Shown here piece after piece: positions 15,605 to 22,950 of a DNA stretch of 23,077 nt. The first letter of the stretch is position 1; each line of letters opens with the position of its first letter. Source of the stretch: an uncultured Collinsella sp. (GTDB taxonomy: Bacteria > Actinomycetota > Coriobacteriia > Coriobacteriales > Coriobacteriaceae); assembly GCA_902475375.1 (NCBI GenBank), contig CABRZC010000025.1, forward strand, positions 1 through 23,077. The letters run 5' to 3'. A program made the translations under genes and the position numbers. The notes beneath the pieces were generated by a model, which ran no database searches, was not told the origin of the DNA, and worked only from the letters and a program-made list of their open reading frames with translations.

Positions 15605-16342
15605 ATGGAAACGACGAGCGGAAACCTTGCCTCCGCGCTCAAGATCGAGCCGGGCATTACCGCAATTATCGGCAGCGGTGGCAAGTCGACCTTGCTAAAG
15701 ACGCTGGGTCTCGAGCTCATGCGCGCTGGCGGCCGCGTGCTCCTCTGCACCACCACGCACATGTTTCCCGTCGCCGGCGTGCCGTGGGACGGGTCAAACC
15801 GTCGCCTGGATGCCGCGCCTTGGAAGCCGGGTGCCGCGCATGCCCCCGGCTGCACCTGCAAGGTATGCGCTGGCATGAGCCGCGGAAGCATCTGCCAGGC
15901 GGGTGTTTTGGACCCGGAGACAGGCAAGCTCTCCGCCCCCGCCGAGCCGCCCAACGAGCTGGCGCAGCGCTTTGACTATGTGTTGGCCGAGGCAGATGGC
16001 AGCAAGCGACTCCCGCTCAAGGCGCATGCCGCCTGGGAGCCAGTAATTCCCGCCGCCACGGCAAACGTTGTCTGGGTCGTCGGCGCCTCGGGGCTGGGCA
16101 AGCCCGTCGCCGAGGTTGTCCACCGCCCCGAGCTCTTCTGCGAGCGCTGCGGCTGCGAGCCTACCGACATCGCCACGCCCGAGCGCGTCGCCCAGGTGCT
16201 CAATGCCGAGATGCAGGCGCTGGGACTCAGCACCGCACGCGTCATGCTCAACCAAGCCGACACGCTTGCCGACCCAACAATGGCAGATCGCTTCGAGGCA
16301 GCCCTCAACCGCCCCCTCATCGCCACCAGCCTCCAGGGGTAG
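15605..16342 (+). CDS. yqeC: Selenium-dependent hydroxylase accessory protein YqeC
   Basis: YqeC is a P-loop protein that tracks with selenium-dependent molybdenum hydroxylases; its exact reaction is not established. The protein is 245 aa. The Walker A loop GSGGKST is at residues 23-29, followed by LLCTTTHMF (46-54), the family signature EADGSKRLPLKAH (129-141), VVGASGLGKP (158-167) and VHRPELF (172-178). Two cysteine clusters stand out: C83, C85, C88 (GCTCKVCAG) and C179, C182, C184 (FCERCGC). The only plus-strand gene in the window, it faces hyuA and is divergent from yqeB. The stop codon lies inside the arm of the nested inverted repeat. GGCGGTG is a weak ribosome binding site. Confidence 0.87.
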   Translation: METTSGNLASALKIEPGITAIIGSGGKSTLLKTLGLELMRAGGRVLLCTTTHMFPVAGVPWDGSNRRLDAAPWKPGAAHAPGCTCKVCAGMSRGSICQAGVLDPETGKLSAPAEPPNELAQRFDYVLAEADGSKRLPLKAHAAWEPVIPAATANVVWVVGASGLGKPVAEVVHRPELFCERCGCEPTDIATPERVAQVLNAEMQALGLSTARVMLNQADTLADPTMADRFEAALNRPLIATSLQG

Positions 16343-16408
16343 CAAATTTGGGACGGGGCTCTTTTTGCTACCCCGTCCCAAAAAATCATCTCCCAAATTA
16401 GCTACCCC
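16336..16408. terminator. Nested inverted repeats between convergent yqeC and hyuA
   Basis: An inner 12-bp perfect stem (TTTGGGACGGGG at 16347-16358 with CCCCGTCCCAAA at 16371-16382) has a 12-nt loop and is followed by an A/T-rich run. An outer repeat pairs 16336-16353 with 16391-16408 over 18 positions with one mismatch. GCTACCCC occurs both in the loop/right arm (16367-16374) and in the outer right arm (16401-16408), so alternative folds compete. It probably serves as a bidirectional terminator for yqeC and hyuA and overlaps the yqeC stop codon. Confidence 0.75.
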
Positions 16409-16421
16409 GGCGGTCTTCCCG

Positions 16422-17789
16422 TTAGCGGGGCACGTAGCGGCCGGGTTGGGCTCCGGTGGGCTCGCCGTCGCGTGCCGCCAGCACGCCGTTCACAAACACG
16501 GCCTTGGCGCGGCCATGCGCCTCAAAGCCCTCGAGCGGCGTGTAGTCCACGGCCTGATGCTGCGTCGCGGCGCTGATCGTCCAACGCGCGCACGGATCCC
16601 ACACGCACACGTCGGCATCGGCGCCCTCGGCAAGACAGCCCTTGCGCGGATACATGCCAAAAACGCGCGCCGGATTCTCGCTCATCAAGCGGCACAGATC
16701 CTCGGGACCCAGCTGTCCCTCAAAGCTCGTGGCAATCGCAACGGGACGATGCTCCACGCCGGGCCCGCCGTTGGGAATCGCGCGGAAATCATCGCGTCCT
16801 CGGTCCTTTTGCCCGTGCAGGTTAAAGCTGCAATGATCGGTCGCAATAGTATCGATCTCGCCAGCCACAAGCGCCTCGCGCAGCGCGGCACGGTCACCGG
16901 CATGGCGCAGCGGCGGGCTCATCACATACTTGGCGCCCGCAAAGCCGTCCTCTCCCTGTTCAAGGTAGCAGGTGTCGTCGAGCATCAGATACTGAGGGCA
17001 GGTCTCGACATAGATGTTCTTCTGCCCGTGCGCTTTGGCAGCGCGAATGGCCTCGAGCCCCAGCTTGGTCGAAAGGTGCACCACGTTGACCGGAGCGTCC
17101 CCGGCCAAGTGCGCCAGATACAGCAGGCGGCTCACGGCCTCGGCCTCACACACGTCCGGACGGCTGAGCGCATGGCCCTCGGGCCCGTGGATACCCTGCT
17201 CAAACACGCGCTTCTGCAGCGCGTTGACCAACGTGCCGTTCTCGCAATGCACGCACAGGATACCGCCCACGCGCTTGAGCTCCTCCAGCACCTCGAGCGT
17301 CTCGGCATCGTCCAGGCGCAGATGGTCGTAGGCAAAGTAGGTCTTAAACGACGACACGCCCGCCTCGCGCATGGCCGAAAGATCGGCGCGGTTGCGCTCA
17401 TTCCACTCGGCAAGCGCCATATGGAAGGCATAGTTGGCGGTGCAGGTGCCGTCGGCGCGATGATGCCACTCGACCAAGGCATCGGGCATGGTCACGCCGC
17501 GATCGGCCGTCGCGTAGTCCACAATGGTCGTCGTGCCGCCGCAGGCAGCCGCGCGCGTGCCGGTCTCAAAGCTATCGGCTGTCCAATCCATGCCGGTCCA
17601 GCACTGCATGTGCGTGTGCCCATCGATAAAGCCCGGGAACACCCAGCAGCCCGCAGCATCCTCGACGGTATCGCCCTCGGCCGGCTCAATCGCCGCGGCA
17701 ATCCGCACGATCTTATCGCCATCCATGGCAAGATCGGCGCGGCGAAGCCCCTGGGGCGTCACGAGTGCGCCGTTTTTGATGATGATCAT
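16422..17789 (-). CDS. hyuA: Dihydropyrimidinase/D-hydantoinase, HyuA type
   Basis: This is a cyclic-amidohydrolase that opens hydantoin- or dihydropyrimidine-type rings. The protein is 455 aa, close to E. coli HyuA. The binuclear zinc site is complete: H58 and H60 (DGHTHM), carboxylated K149 (SSFKTYF), H181 (CVHCEN), H238 (VVHLST) and D318 (TDHCSF). Y154 is the likely substrate-binding Tyr. A small N-terminal beta domain (1-50) precedes the TIM barrel, and PLEGFEAHGR-type C-terminal residues follow. It is nine bases after the mocA-like gene. In the anaerobic purine pathway it is expected to hydrolyse a ring-opened or reduced purine intermediate; the precise substrate is inference. Confidence 0.92.
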   Translation of the reverse strand: MIIIKNGALVTPQGLRRADLAMDGDKIVRIAAAIEPAEGDTVEDAAGCWVFPGFIDGHTHMQCWTGMDWTADSFETGTRAAACGGTTTIVDYATADRGVTMPDALVEWHHRADGTCTANYAFHMALAEWNERNRADLSAMREAGVSSFKTYFAYDHLRLDDAETLEVLEELKRVGGILCVHCENGTLVNALQKRVFEQGIHGPEGHALSRPDVCEAEAVSRLLYLAHLAGDAPVNVVHLSTKLGLEAIRAAKAHGQKNIYVETCPQYLMLDDTCYLEQGEDGFAGAKYVMSPPLRHAGDRAALREALVAGEIDTIATDHCSFNLHGQKDRGRDDFRAIPNGGPGVEHRPVAIATSFEGQLGPEDLCRLMSENPARVFGMYPRKGCLAEGADADVCVWDPCARWTISAATQHQAVDYTPLEGFEAHGRAKAVFVNGVLAARDGEPTGAQPGRYVPR

Positions 17790-17798
17790 AATTGCTCC

Positions 17799-18413
17799 TT
17801 ATTGATTGATGCAGTTGGCCACGCGATCAAAATACGAGCAGGCGGCGATATGCTCCGTTATGCGTCGCTGTCCCTTGACGGTATCGACGTCCCACAGCTC
17901 GTAGGCACGCGCCTCGACCAGCACCACGTCGGTACGGTCCTTGAGGATCGAACCGCCGCCGTCCTTACCCTCAAGACACATAAGTGCATCGAACAGTTCC
18001 GCCGGAAAGAGCACCGGGCTCGAAGGCTCACCGTTGCACGCAAGACGCACCGGATGCTTGCGGCCACGCTCGTCAAATGCACGAACCATAGCCTCAAAAG
18101 AATCCGAACTCACGAGCGGCTGGTCGCCCGGCAAAAAGAGGCAACCTTTCCAGTTGCGTTCGACTCCCCACGAAAGGCCCGCACGGACGCTTTCGCTGCG
18201 CAGCTCGCCATCGTGCAGCACGCACGGGCAATGCTTGTCATCACAAATCTGAGCGACCTCGGGCCAACGCGTCGAAACCACAACGTCAAAGCCCCGGGGA
18301 ACCGAATCAATGGTCCGGGCAATCAGCGGCTCGCCATAGATATCAGCGAGCATCTTGTTAGAGCCAAATCGCTTGCCCTCGCCCGAAGCCATAATGACGC
18401 AACCAAGTTTCAT
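17799..18413 (-). CDS. MobA/MocA-like molybdopterin nucleotidyltransferase
   Basis: The family transfers CMP (MocA) or GMP (MobA) to molybdopterin. The protein is 204 aa. The start at 18413 is supported by GGGGAGG eight bases upstream; an ORF extension of 17 codons is rejected. The N-terminal nucleotide-binding loop is CVIMASGEGKRFGSNKML (5-22), a variant of LAAGxGxRxGxxK. LPGDQPLVS (about 97-105) contains the GDQP form typical of the CTP-specific MocA group rather than GTP-specific MobA. E. coli mocA (ygfJ) lies in the equivalent yge-ygf cluster. A cytosine-dinucleotide cofactor is what xanthine dehydrogenase-type hydroxylases use, so context and motif agree. Confidence 0.83.
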   Translation of the reverse strand: MKLGCVIMASGEGKRFGSNKMLADIYGEPLIARTIDSVPRGFDVVVSTRWPEVAQICDDKHCPCVLHDGELRSESVRAGLSWGVERNWKGCLFLPGDQPLVSSDSFEAMVRAFDERGRKHPVRLACNGEPSSPVLFPAELFDALMCLEGKDGGGSILKDRTDVVLVEARAYELWDVDTVKGQRRITEHIAACSYFDRVANCINQ

Positions 18414-18501
18414 GGCGATACCTCCCCTGAAACCATCGTACCCATAACTCGCGTCGCGGGGCATCTACATCGAAAGCGCTTATCCCGCACGCCCACGATG
18501 C

Positions 18502-18540
18502 AAAAAGGGGCACCCCGCCGGTTGGCAGAGCGCCCCCTTT
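18502..18540 (-). terminator. Rho-independent terminator after ygeW
   Basis: A 16-pair stem (18504-18519 with 18524-18540, one bulged base and three G-U pairs) has a GGTT loop. On the minus strand it is followed by a run of five T (A run at 18502-18506). It starts 23 bp after the ygeW stop. It divides ygeX-ygeY-ygeW from mocA-hyuA, and no strong promoter for the latter is visible in the 88 bp that follow. Confidence 0.88.
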
Positions 18541-18563
18541 ACATGGCTTACCTCAACCCAGCT

Positions 18564-19766
18564 TTAGGCCTGGAACCAACGGGCGGTGTTGCGCTCGTCG
18601 AGGGCCTTGAGGGTAGCGGCGGGATCGGCAACCTTCTGCAGGAACATCATGGCTGCGATGGCGTACGGCTTGTAGCTGGCCTCCTTGTACATGCCCACGC
18701 GGTGCATGTCGAAGACGTCGGCGTTGACCTCGCCGTGCTCGCAGGAGACACCGGAGATGTCGGCGGGCAGCGGATGCATAAAGATGGTGTCCTGGCCGTT
18801 GGCAGTCTTCTCCATGAGCTCGGTCGTGGAGCACCAGTCCTGATGCGTAGCGTTCTGGGCGAGCAGCTCCTTCTCGAGCGCGGCGATGCCGGCATCGTCG
18901 CCCTCGGCGTACAGGTTGGTGCGCTTCTCCATGGCGGCAAACGGAGCCCAGCTCTTGGGGATCACGATGTCGGCGCCCTCGAAGGCCTCGGCCATGGTGT
19001 TGACCTGCTTAAAGGTGGTGCCGGACTCGGCGGCATAGCCCTTGGCGCGCTCGACGACCTCGGGCATGAGGTCGTAGCCCTCGGGGTGAGCCAGGGTGAC
19101 GTCCATGCCAAAGCGGGGCAGCAGGCTAATCAGCGACTGCGGGCAGGACAGCGGCTTGCCGTAAGAGGGCGAATAGGCCCAGGTAACGGCAACCTTCTTG
19201 CCCTTGAGGTTCTCGAGGCCGCCAAACTCGTTGATGAGGTAGAGCATGTCGGCAGAGGACTGCGTGGGGTGGTCGGAATCGGACTGTAGGGAGATGAGCG
19301 TGGGACGGTGATCCAGAACGCCATCCTCGTAGGCCTGCTGCACGGACTCGGAGACCTCGGCCATGTAGGCGTCGCCCTTGCCGATGTACATGTCGTCGCG
19401 GATGCCGATGACGTCGGCCATGAAGGAGATCATGGTAGCGGTCTCGCGGACGGTCTCGCCGTGGGCGATCTGGGACTTCTTCTCGTCCAGATCCTGCAGC
19501 TCAAGGCCGAGCAGGTTGGCGGCCTTAGAGAAGGAGAAGCGCGTACGGGTGGAGTTGTCGCGGAACAGCGAGACAGCCAGACCCGAATCGAAGATCTTGG
19601 ACGAAACGTTGTTCTCACGCAGCTCGCGCAGGGCGTCGGCGACGATGTAGAGCGCCTTGAGCTCATCGGTGGTCTTGTCCCAGGTGTGCAGGAAGTCGCT
19701 GCCGTACATACCCTTAAAGTCGAGACCGTTCAGCTGCTCGACGAGCTCGGTAAACTTGGCGTCCAT
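18564..19766 (-). CDS. ygeW: YgeW-type knotted carbamoyltransferase
   Basis: This protein has the aspartate/ornithine carbamoyltransferase fold. It is 400 aa from the ATG preceded by AAAGGA eight bases upstream; a 62-codon ORF extension is rejected. The carbamoyl-phosphate motif is RDNSTRTRFS (70-79). DSDHPTQSSAD (163-173) provides the HPTQ loop and MHPLPADISG (330-339) the HPLP loop. The family has been found in anaerobic purine gene clusters. There it is proposed to work in the phosphorolytic direction, releasing carbamoyl phosphate from a ureido intermediate on the way to 2,3-diaminopropionate. That is knowledge I recall and inference, not something the sequence proves. It is followed by a strong terminator. 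Confidence 0.92.
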   Translation of the reverse strand: MDAKFTELVEQLNGLDFKGMYGSDFLHTWDKTTDELKALYIVADALRELRENNVSSKIFDSGLAVSLFRDNSTRTRFSFSKAANLLGLELQDLDEKKSQIAHGETVRETATMISFMADVIGIRDDMYIGKGDAYMAEVSESVQQAYEDGVLDHRPTLISLQSDSDHPTQSSADMLYLINEFGGLENLKGKKVAVTWAYSPSYGKPLSCPQSLISLLPRFGMDVTLAHPEGYDLMPEVVERAKGYAAESGTTFKQVNTMAEAFEGADIVIPKSWAPFAAMEKRTNLYAEGDDAGIAALEKELLAQNATHQDWCSTTELMEKTANGQDTIFMHPLPADISGVSCEHGEVNADVFDMHRVGMYKEASYKPYAIAAMMFLQKVADPAATLKALDERNTARWFQA

Positions 19767-19967
19767 GGAAATGTCCTTTCTAAAGGTGAAACGATCGCAA
19801 TGAGTAGATGCGCTCCGGCATGCGCGTGTGGCCAGAACATGCAAAGCGCTATGACGAGGACCCGCTACCGTTGAGGAAGCATGGGAGATAACGACCGCGG
19901 GCCCCAAGTCAACAGGGGGTGCCGGGGACACGAGCGGCCCCCGGCTCAACAAAATCGAGGAATGGGA

Positions 19968-21353
19968 CTAGTCGATCTTGTTGTTGGTCAGACCGGCGCG
20001 GAACACGGTGGCATCGCCATCGGCCTGGCTCGGATCGTAGAGGTTCAGGGCAGCCACATACATGGCGGCAGCGGTGACCAGGTCGTCCTTGTAGGTGACC
20101 TCGTTGGGAGCGTGAGCCTGAGACTCGGCACCCGGGCCAAAGCCCACGCAGGGGATGCCGTAGCGGCCCTGGATGGAAACGCAGTTCGTGGAGAAGGTCC
20201 ACTTGTCGCACAGCGGACGACCGGTGCGCTTGTCCATGCTGGGCTCGCAGCCGATGCGCTCGTCACCGAACATGGCCTTGTGGGCGTCGACGAGGGCCTT
20301 GACGTGCGGAGCGGTCTCCTTGTTGATCCACGTGGGGAAGTAAGCCTCGGTCTCGTAGACCTCGCCGGTCCAGGACGGACGGTCGTACATGTACATGGAG
20401 ACCTTCACATCGTCGCCGTACTTCTTGGCGGCCGGCAGGTTGCGGATCTCGTCCAGGCAGGACTCCCAGGTCTCGCCGGCGGTCATGCGACGGTCGATGG
20501 AGATGGCGCAGGAGTCAGCGACAGCGCAGCGGCTGGGGCTGGTGTAGAAGATCTGGCTGACGGTGCAGGTGCCGCGGCCCAGGAAGCGGGCGTCCTCGAA
20601 GTGCTCGGGGTTGTACTTGGGGTCGAGCATCTTGACGAGGCCCTTGATGTCGGTCGACTCGTCGCAGCCGTTGTTGTTGAGGGCGCGAACGTCGGCGATG
20701 ATGTCGGCCATCTTGTAGATGGCATTGTCGCCGCGGTCGGGAGCGGAGCCGTGGCAGGAGGTGCCGTGAACGTCGACGCGGATCTCCATGCGACCGCGGT
20801 GACCGCGATAGATGCCGCCGTCGGTGGGCTCGGTGGAAATGACGAACTCGGGCTTAATGCCGTCCTTGTTGTAGATGTACTGCCAGCACATGCCGTCGCA
20901 GTCCTCTTCCTGGACGGTGCCGACGACCATGATCTTGTAGCCCTCGGGGATGAGGCCCATGTCCTTCATCATCTTGGCAGCGTAGGTAGCAGAAGCCATG
21001 CCACCCTCCTGGTCGGAGCCGCCGCGGCCATAGATGATCTCGTCGGTCTCGTAGCCCTCATAGGGATCGGCGTCCCAGTTCTCGATGTTGCCGATGCCGA
21101 CGGTGTCGATGTGAGAGTCGATGGCGATGATCTTGTCGCCCTCGCCCATAAAGCCCATGACGTTGCCCAGGCCGTCGACCTTGACCTCGTCATAGCCAAG
21201 GCTCTCCATCTCGGCCTTGATGCAGGCGACAACCTCACCCTCCTCGCAGGACTCAGAGGGATGGCTGATCATAGCGCGCAGGAAGCGAGTCATATCAGCA
21301 CGATGGGACTCAGCAGCGTTTTTAATTGCCTCGAAATCGAGTTCCTTAGTCAT
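19968..21353 (-). CDS. ygeY: YgeY-family M20 hydrolase, selenium metabolism-linked
   Basis: This is a zinc-dependent amidohydrolase of the M20 peptidase/deacylase superfamily. The protein is 461 aa. Likely catalytic and metal ligands are H81 and D83 (AIDSHIDTVG), D114 (GRGGSDQEGG), E149 and E150 (TVQEEDCDG) and E175 (ISTEPTDGG), with a C-terminal His in GAESQAHAPNEV. The dimerisation lobe is in the middle (~185-300). The family co-occurs with ygeW and ygeX and is thought to hydrolyse an acyl-ureido intermediate of purine breakdown; the exact substrate is inference. The ATG has AAAGGTTAACTGTT before it. The preceding 239-bp gap contains a large palindromic element; the following 201-bp gap has a 7-bp GC-rich stem but no T run. 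Confidence 0.92.
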   Translation of the reverse strand: MTKELDFEAIKNAAESHRADMTRFLRAMISHPSESCEEGEVVACIKAEMESLGYDEVKVDGLGNVMGFMGEGDKIIAIDSHIDTVGIGNIENWDADPYEGYETDEIIYGRGGSDQEGGMASATYAAKMMKDMGLIPEGYKIMVVGTVQEEDCDGMCWQYIYNKDGIKPEFVISTEPTDGGIYRGHRGRMEIRVDVHGTSCHGSAPDRGDNAIYKMADIIADVRALNNNGCDESTDIKGLVKMLDPKYNPEHFEDARFLGRGTCTVSQIFYTSPSRCAVADSCAISIDRRMTAGETWESCLDEIRNLPAAKKYGDDVKVSMYMYDRPSWTGEVYETEAYFPTWINKETAPHVKALVDAHKAMFGDERIGCEPSMDKRTGRPLCDKWTFSTNCVSIQGRYGIPCVGFGPGAESQAHAPNEVTYKDDLVTAAAMYVAALNLYDPSQADGDATVFRAGLTNNKID

Positions 21354-21457
21354 AACAGTTAACCTTTCTACAAGGGTTTACCTACAGGTAGATATTTCAG
21401 ATAGATCACTTGTGCCAAGCAGCGTGAGGTCGAGCACCCGGCAAGCAAGTAAACGTA

Positions 21458-21576
21458 GGGTGGCGGACGGAGGACTTTGCTCCGTCGCGAGTTCCGCACG
21501 AGCCGGAGAGCACTTAATGTGCTCTCCGTGCGAGCAGGACTGTCCGAGCAGGGAGCAAACATATGCTCCGCCACCC
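21458..21576. repeat. Structured 119-nt palindromic element between ygeX and ygeY
   Basis: Outer arms GGGTGGCGGA (21458-21467) and TCCGCCACCC (21567-21576) pair perfectly. Inside are CGGAG/CTCCG (21468-21472 with 21480-21484), a 10-bp hairpin CGGAGAGCAC/GTGCTCTCCG (21504-21513 with 21519-21528) extended by CGCA/TGCG, and GGAGCA/TGCTCC (21552-21557 with 21564-21569), which competes with the outer arm. No T run follows. It lies 16 bp past the ygeX stop. It could be a folded RNA (processing, attenuation) or a repeated DNA element; no known riboswitch motif was recognised. Confidence 0.7.
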
Positions 21577-21592
21577 AGACAGGTCAGGCCTG

Positions 21593-22807
21593 CTAGCAGG
21601 TGGGGTACTCGCCCTCCCAGACGATGCGACGGTACTGATCCGGATCGGTGTCACCTTCCGTGGAGAAGCAGAGCACGGAGCTCGTCTTATCCAGGCCGAT
21701 GAGCTCTTTGAGCTCGGCGTACTCAGGATCGAGCATGAGGGTCTCGACCAGGCCGGTGGTCACCGCGCCGGACTCGCCGGAGATGACGCGCGGGTCGCCC
21801 TTCTCGGGAGCGCCCAGGGTGCGCATGCCGCGAGCGGTAACCCAGTCGGGGCAGGACACGAAAGCGGTGGTGTGGTTGCGCAGGATATCCCAGCCCAGGA
21901 TGTTGGGCTCGCCGCAGCACAGGCCGGCCATGATGGAGGGCATGTCGCCGTCCACGATGCGCGGGTCGCCGTCGCCGGCGGCAGCGCCCTTGTACAGGCA
22001 GGCGGCCGGAGCGCACTCGACCACAACGAAGGTGGGCGGGTTATCGGGATACAGGTTGGTGAAGTAGCCCACCACGGCGCCGGCGAGCGAGCCTACGCCA
22101 GCCTGGACAAAGACGTGCGTCGGGCGGTTGATGGCCATCTCACGCAGCTGCTCGGCAGCCTCGGAAGCCATGGTGCCGTAGCCCTCCATGATCCAAGACG
22201 GGATCTTCTCGTAGCCCTCCCAGGCGGTGTCCTGAACGATAACGCCGCGCTCGCAGGCATCGGCCTCAGCAGCGGCCATGCGCACGCACTCATCGTAGTT
22301 GACCTCTTCGATGGTCACCGTGGCGCCCTCGGCGGCGATGTTATCGAAGCGGGGCTTGGTGGAACCCTTGGGCATGTGCACGACGGCCTTCTGGCCCAGC
22401 TTGTTGGCAGCCCATGCCACGCCGCGGCCATGGTTGCCGTCGGTGGCGGTAAAGAAGGTGGCCTGGCCAAAGTCCTTGGCAAGCTGATCGGAAGTCAGGT
22501 AATCGAAGGTGCAGTCGGCAACGTCCTTGCCGGTCTCGTCGGCAATGTAGTTGGCCATGGCAAACGAACCGCCCAGGACCTTAAAGGCGTTGAGGCCAAA
22601 GCGATAGCTCTCGTCCTTAACGCACAGGTTGGACAGGCCCAGGCGTGCAGCCTGGCCATCCAGGCGGGCAAGCGGAGTGACGGTGTACTGGGGGAACGAC
22701 TGGTGGAAGGCACGGGCCTTCTTCACGTGGTCGAGGCTCATGATTCCCAAGTGCTTGTCATCGCTCTTGGGCATCGTGTTGCCCGCCCACTGGATCTTAT
22801 CGGCCAT
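21593..22807 (-). CDS. ygeX: 2,3-Diaminopropionate ammonia-lyase
   Basis: This is a PLP-dependent fold-type II lyase that converts 2,3-diaminopropionate to pyruvate and two ammonia. The protein is 404 aa. The Schiff-base lysine is K76 (RFGLNAFKVLGG), the equivalent of E. coli DpaL K77. The second catalytic residue is D123 in FTATDGNHGRGVAW. The glycine-rich phosphate-binding loop is VQAGVGSLAGAVVG. AAGGAG lies seven bases before the ATG. ygeX is a marker gene for gut anaerobes that use uric acid. Its 270-bp upstream region carries twin palindromes described separately. Confidence 0.95.
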   Translation of the reverse strand: MADKIQWAGNTMPKSDDKHLGIMSLDHVKKARAFHQSFPQYTVTPLARLDGQAARLGLSNLCVKDESYRFGLNAFKVLGGSFAMANYIADETGKDVADCTFDYLTSDQLAKDFGQATFFTATDGNHGRGVAWAANKLGQKAVVHMPKGSTKPRFDNIAAEGATVTIEEVNYDECVRMAAAEADACERGVIVQDTAWEGYEKIPSWIMEGYGTMASEAAEQLREMAINRPTHVFVQAGVGSLAGAVVGYFTNLYPDNPPTFVVVECAPAACLYKGAAAGDGDPRIVDGDMPSIMAGLCCGEPNILGWDILRNHTTAFVSCPDWVTARGMRTLGAPEKGDPRVISGESGAVTTGLVETLMLDPEYAELKELIGLDKTSSVLCFSTEGDTDPDQYRRIVWEGEYPTC

Positions 22808-22899
22808 ACGGTGAACTCCTTAAGTCCTCTCTTGCCGGCCCCCGCATACGCGTTTCAGCCCATTCCCATTCATGCGACTGAACTTTTATGTGGATGCCA

Positions 22900-22914
22900 A
22901 ACAAAAAGTTTGTT
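22900..22914. promoter_or_regulatory. Palindrome AACAAA-N3-TTTGTT, ygeX-proximal copy
   Basis: The 15-bp inverted repeat AACAAA AAG TTTGTT is centred at 22907, 100 bp before the ygeX ATG. Its half sites are identical to those of the copy centred at 22958. If the minus-strand -10 candidate GATAGA (22923-22928) is used, this copy lies near +9. It is a plausible operator for an unidentified regulator. Confidence 0.5.
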
Positions 22915-22922
22915 AGCACTGT

Positions 22923-22928
22923 TCTATC
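22923..22928 (-). promoter_or_regulatory. Candidate -10 of the ygeX promoter
   Basis: On the minus strand GATAGA follows TGT and lies between the twin palindromes, about 116 bp before the ATG. It matches the -10 consensus at four of six positions, and no acceptable -35 is found at 16-18 bp. Further upstream, ATAACG/CGTTAT (23002-23007 with 23020-23025) is another small inverted repeat. No gene is visible from 22808 to the window end. Confidence 0.3.
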
Positions 22929-22950
22929 ACACTTTTTGATTGGAAAACCT

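Noticed and set aside
16068..19289. A 1073-codon open frame on the plus strand across hyuA, mocA and ygeW
   Set aside because: It covers three well-supported minus-strand genes and part of yqeC in another frame. Composition is Arg/His/Ala-rich, with no domain. Length alone is a GC effect.
19767..19967. TTGACT in the ygeY-ygeW gap as a promoter for ygeW
   Set aside because: TTGACT has only a poor -10 (TTATCT) at 15 bp spacing. The GC-rich stem nearby has no T run, so neither a promoter nor a terminator is supported.
19881..21362. A 493-codon plus-strand frame opposite ygeY
   Set aside because: Val/Asp/Gly-rich shadow of a catalytically intact M20 hydrolase; no ribosome binding site or motif.
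21458..21576. T-box or known riboswitch
   Set aside because: I see no T-box consensus, no specifier arrangement and no terminator/antiterminator pair with a T run. It is listed only as an unassigned structured element.
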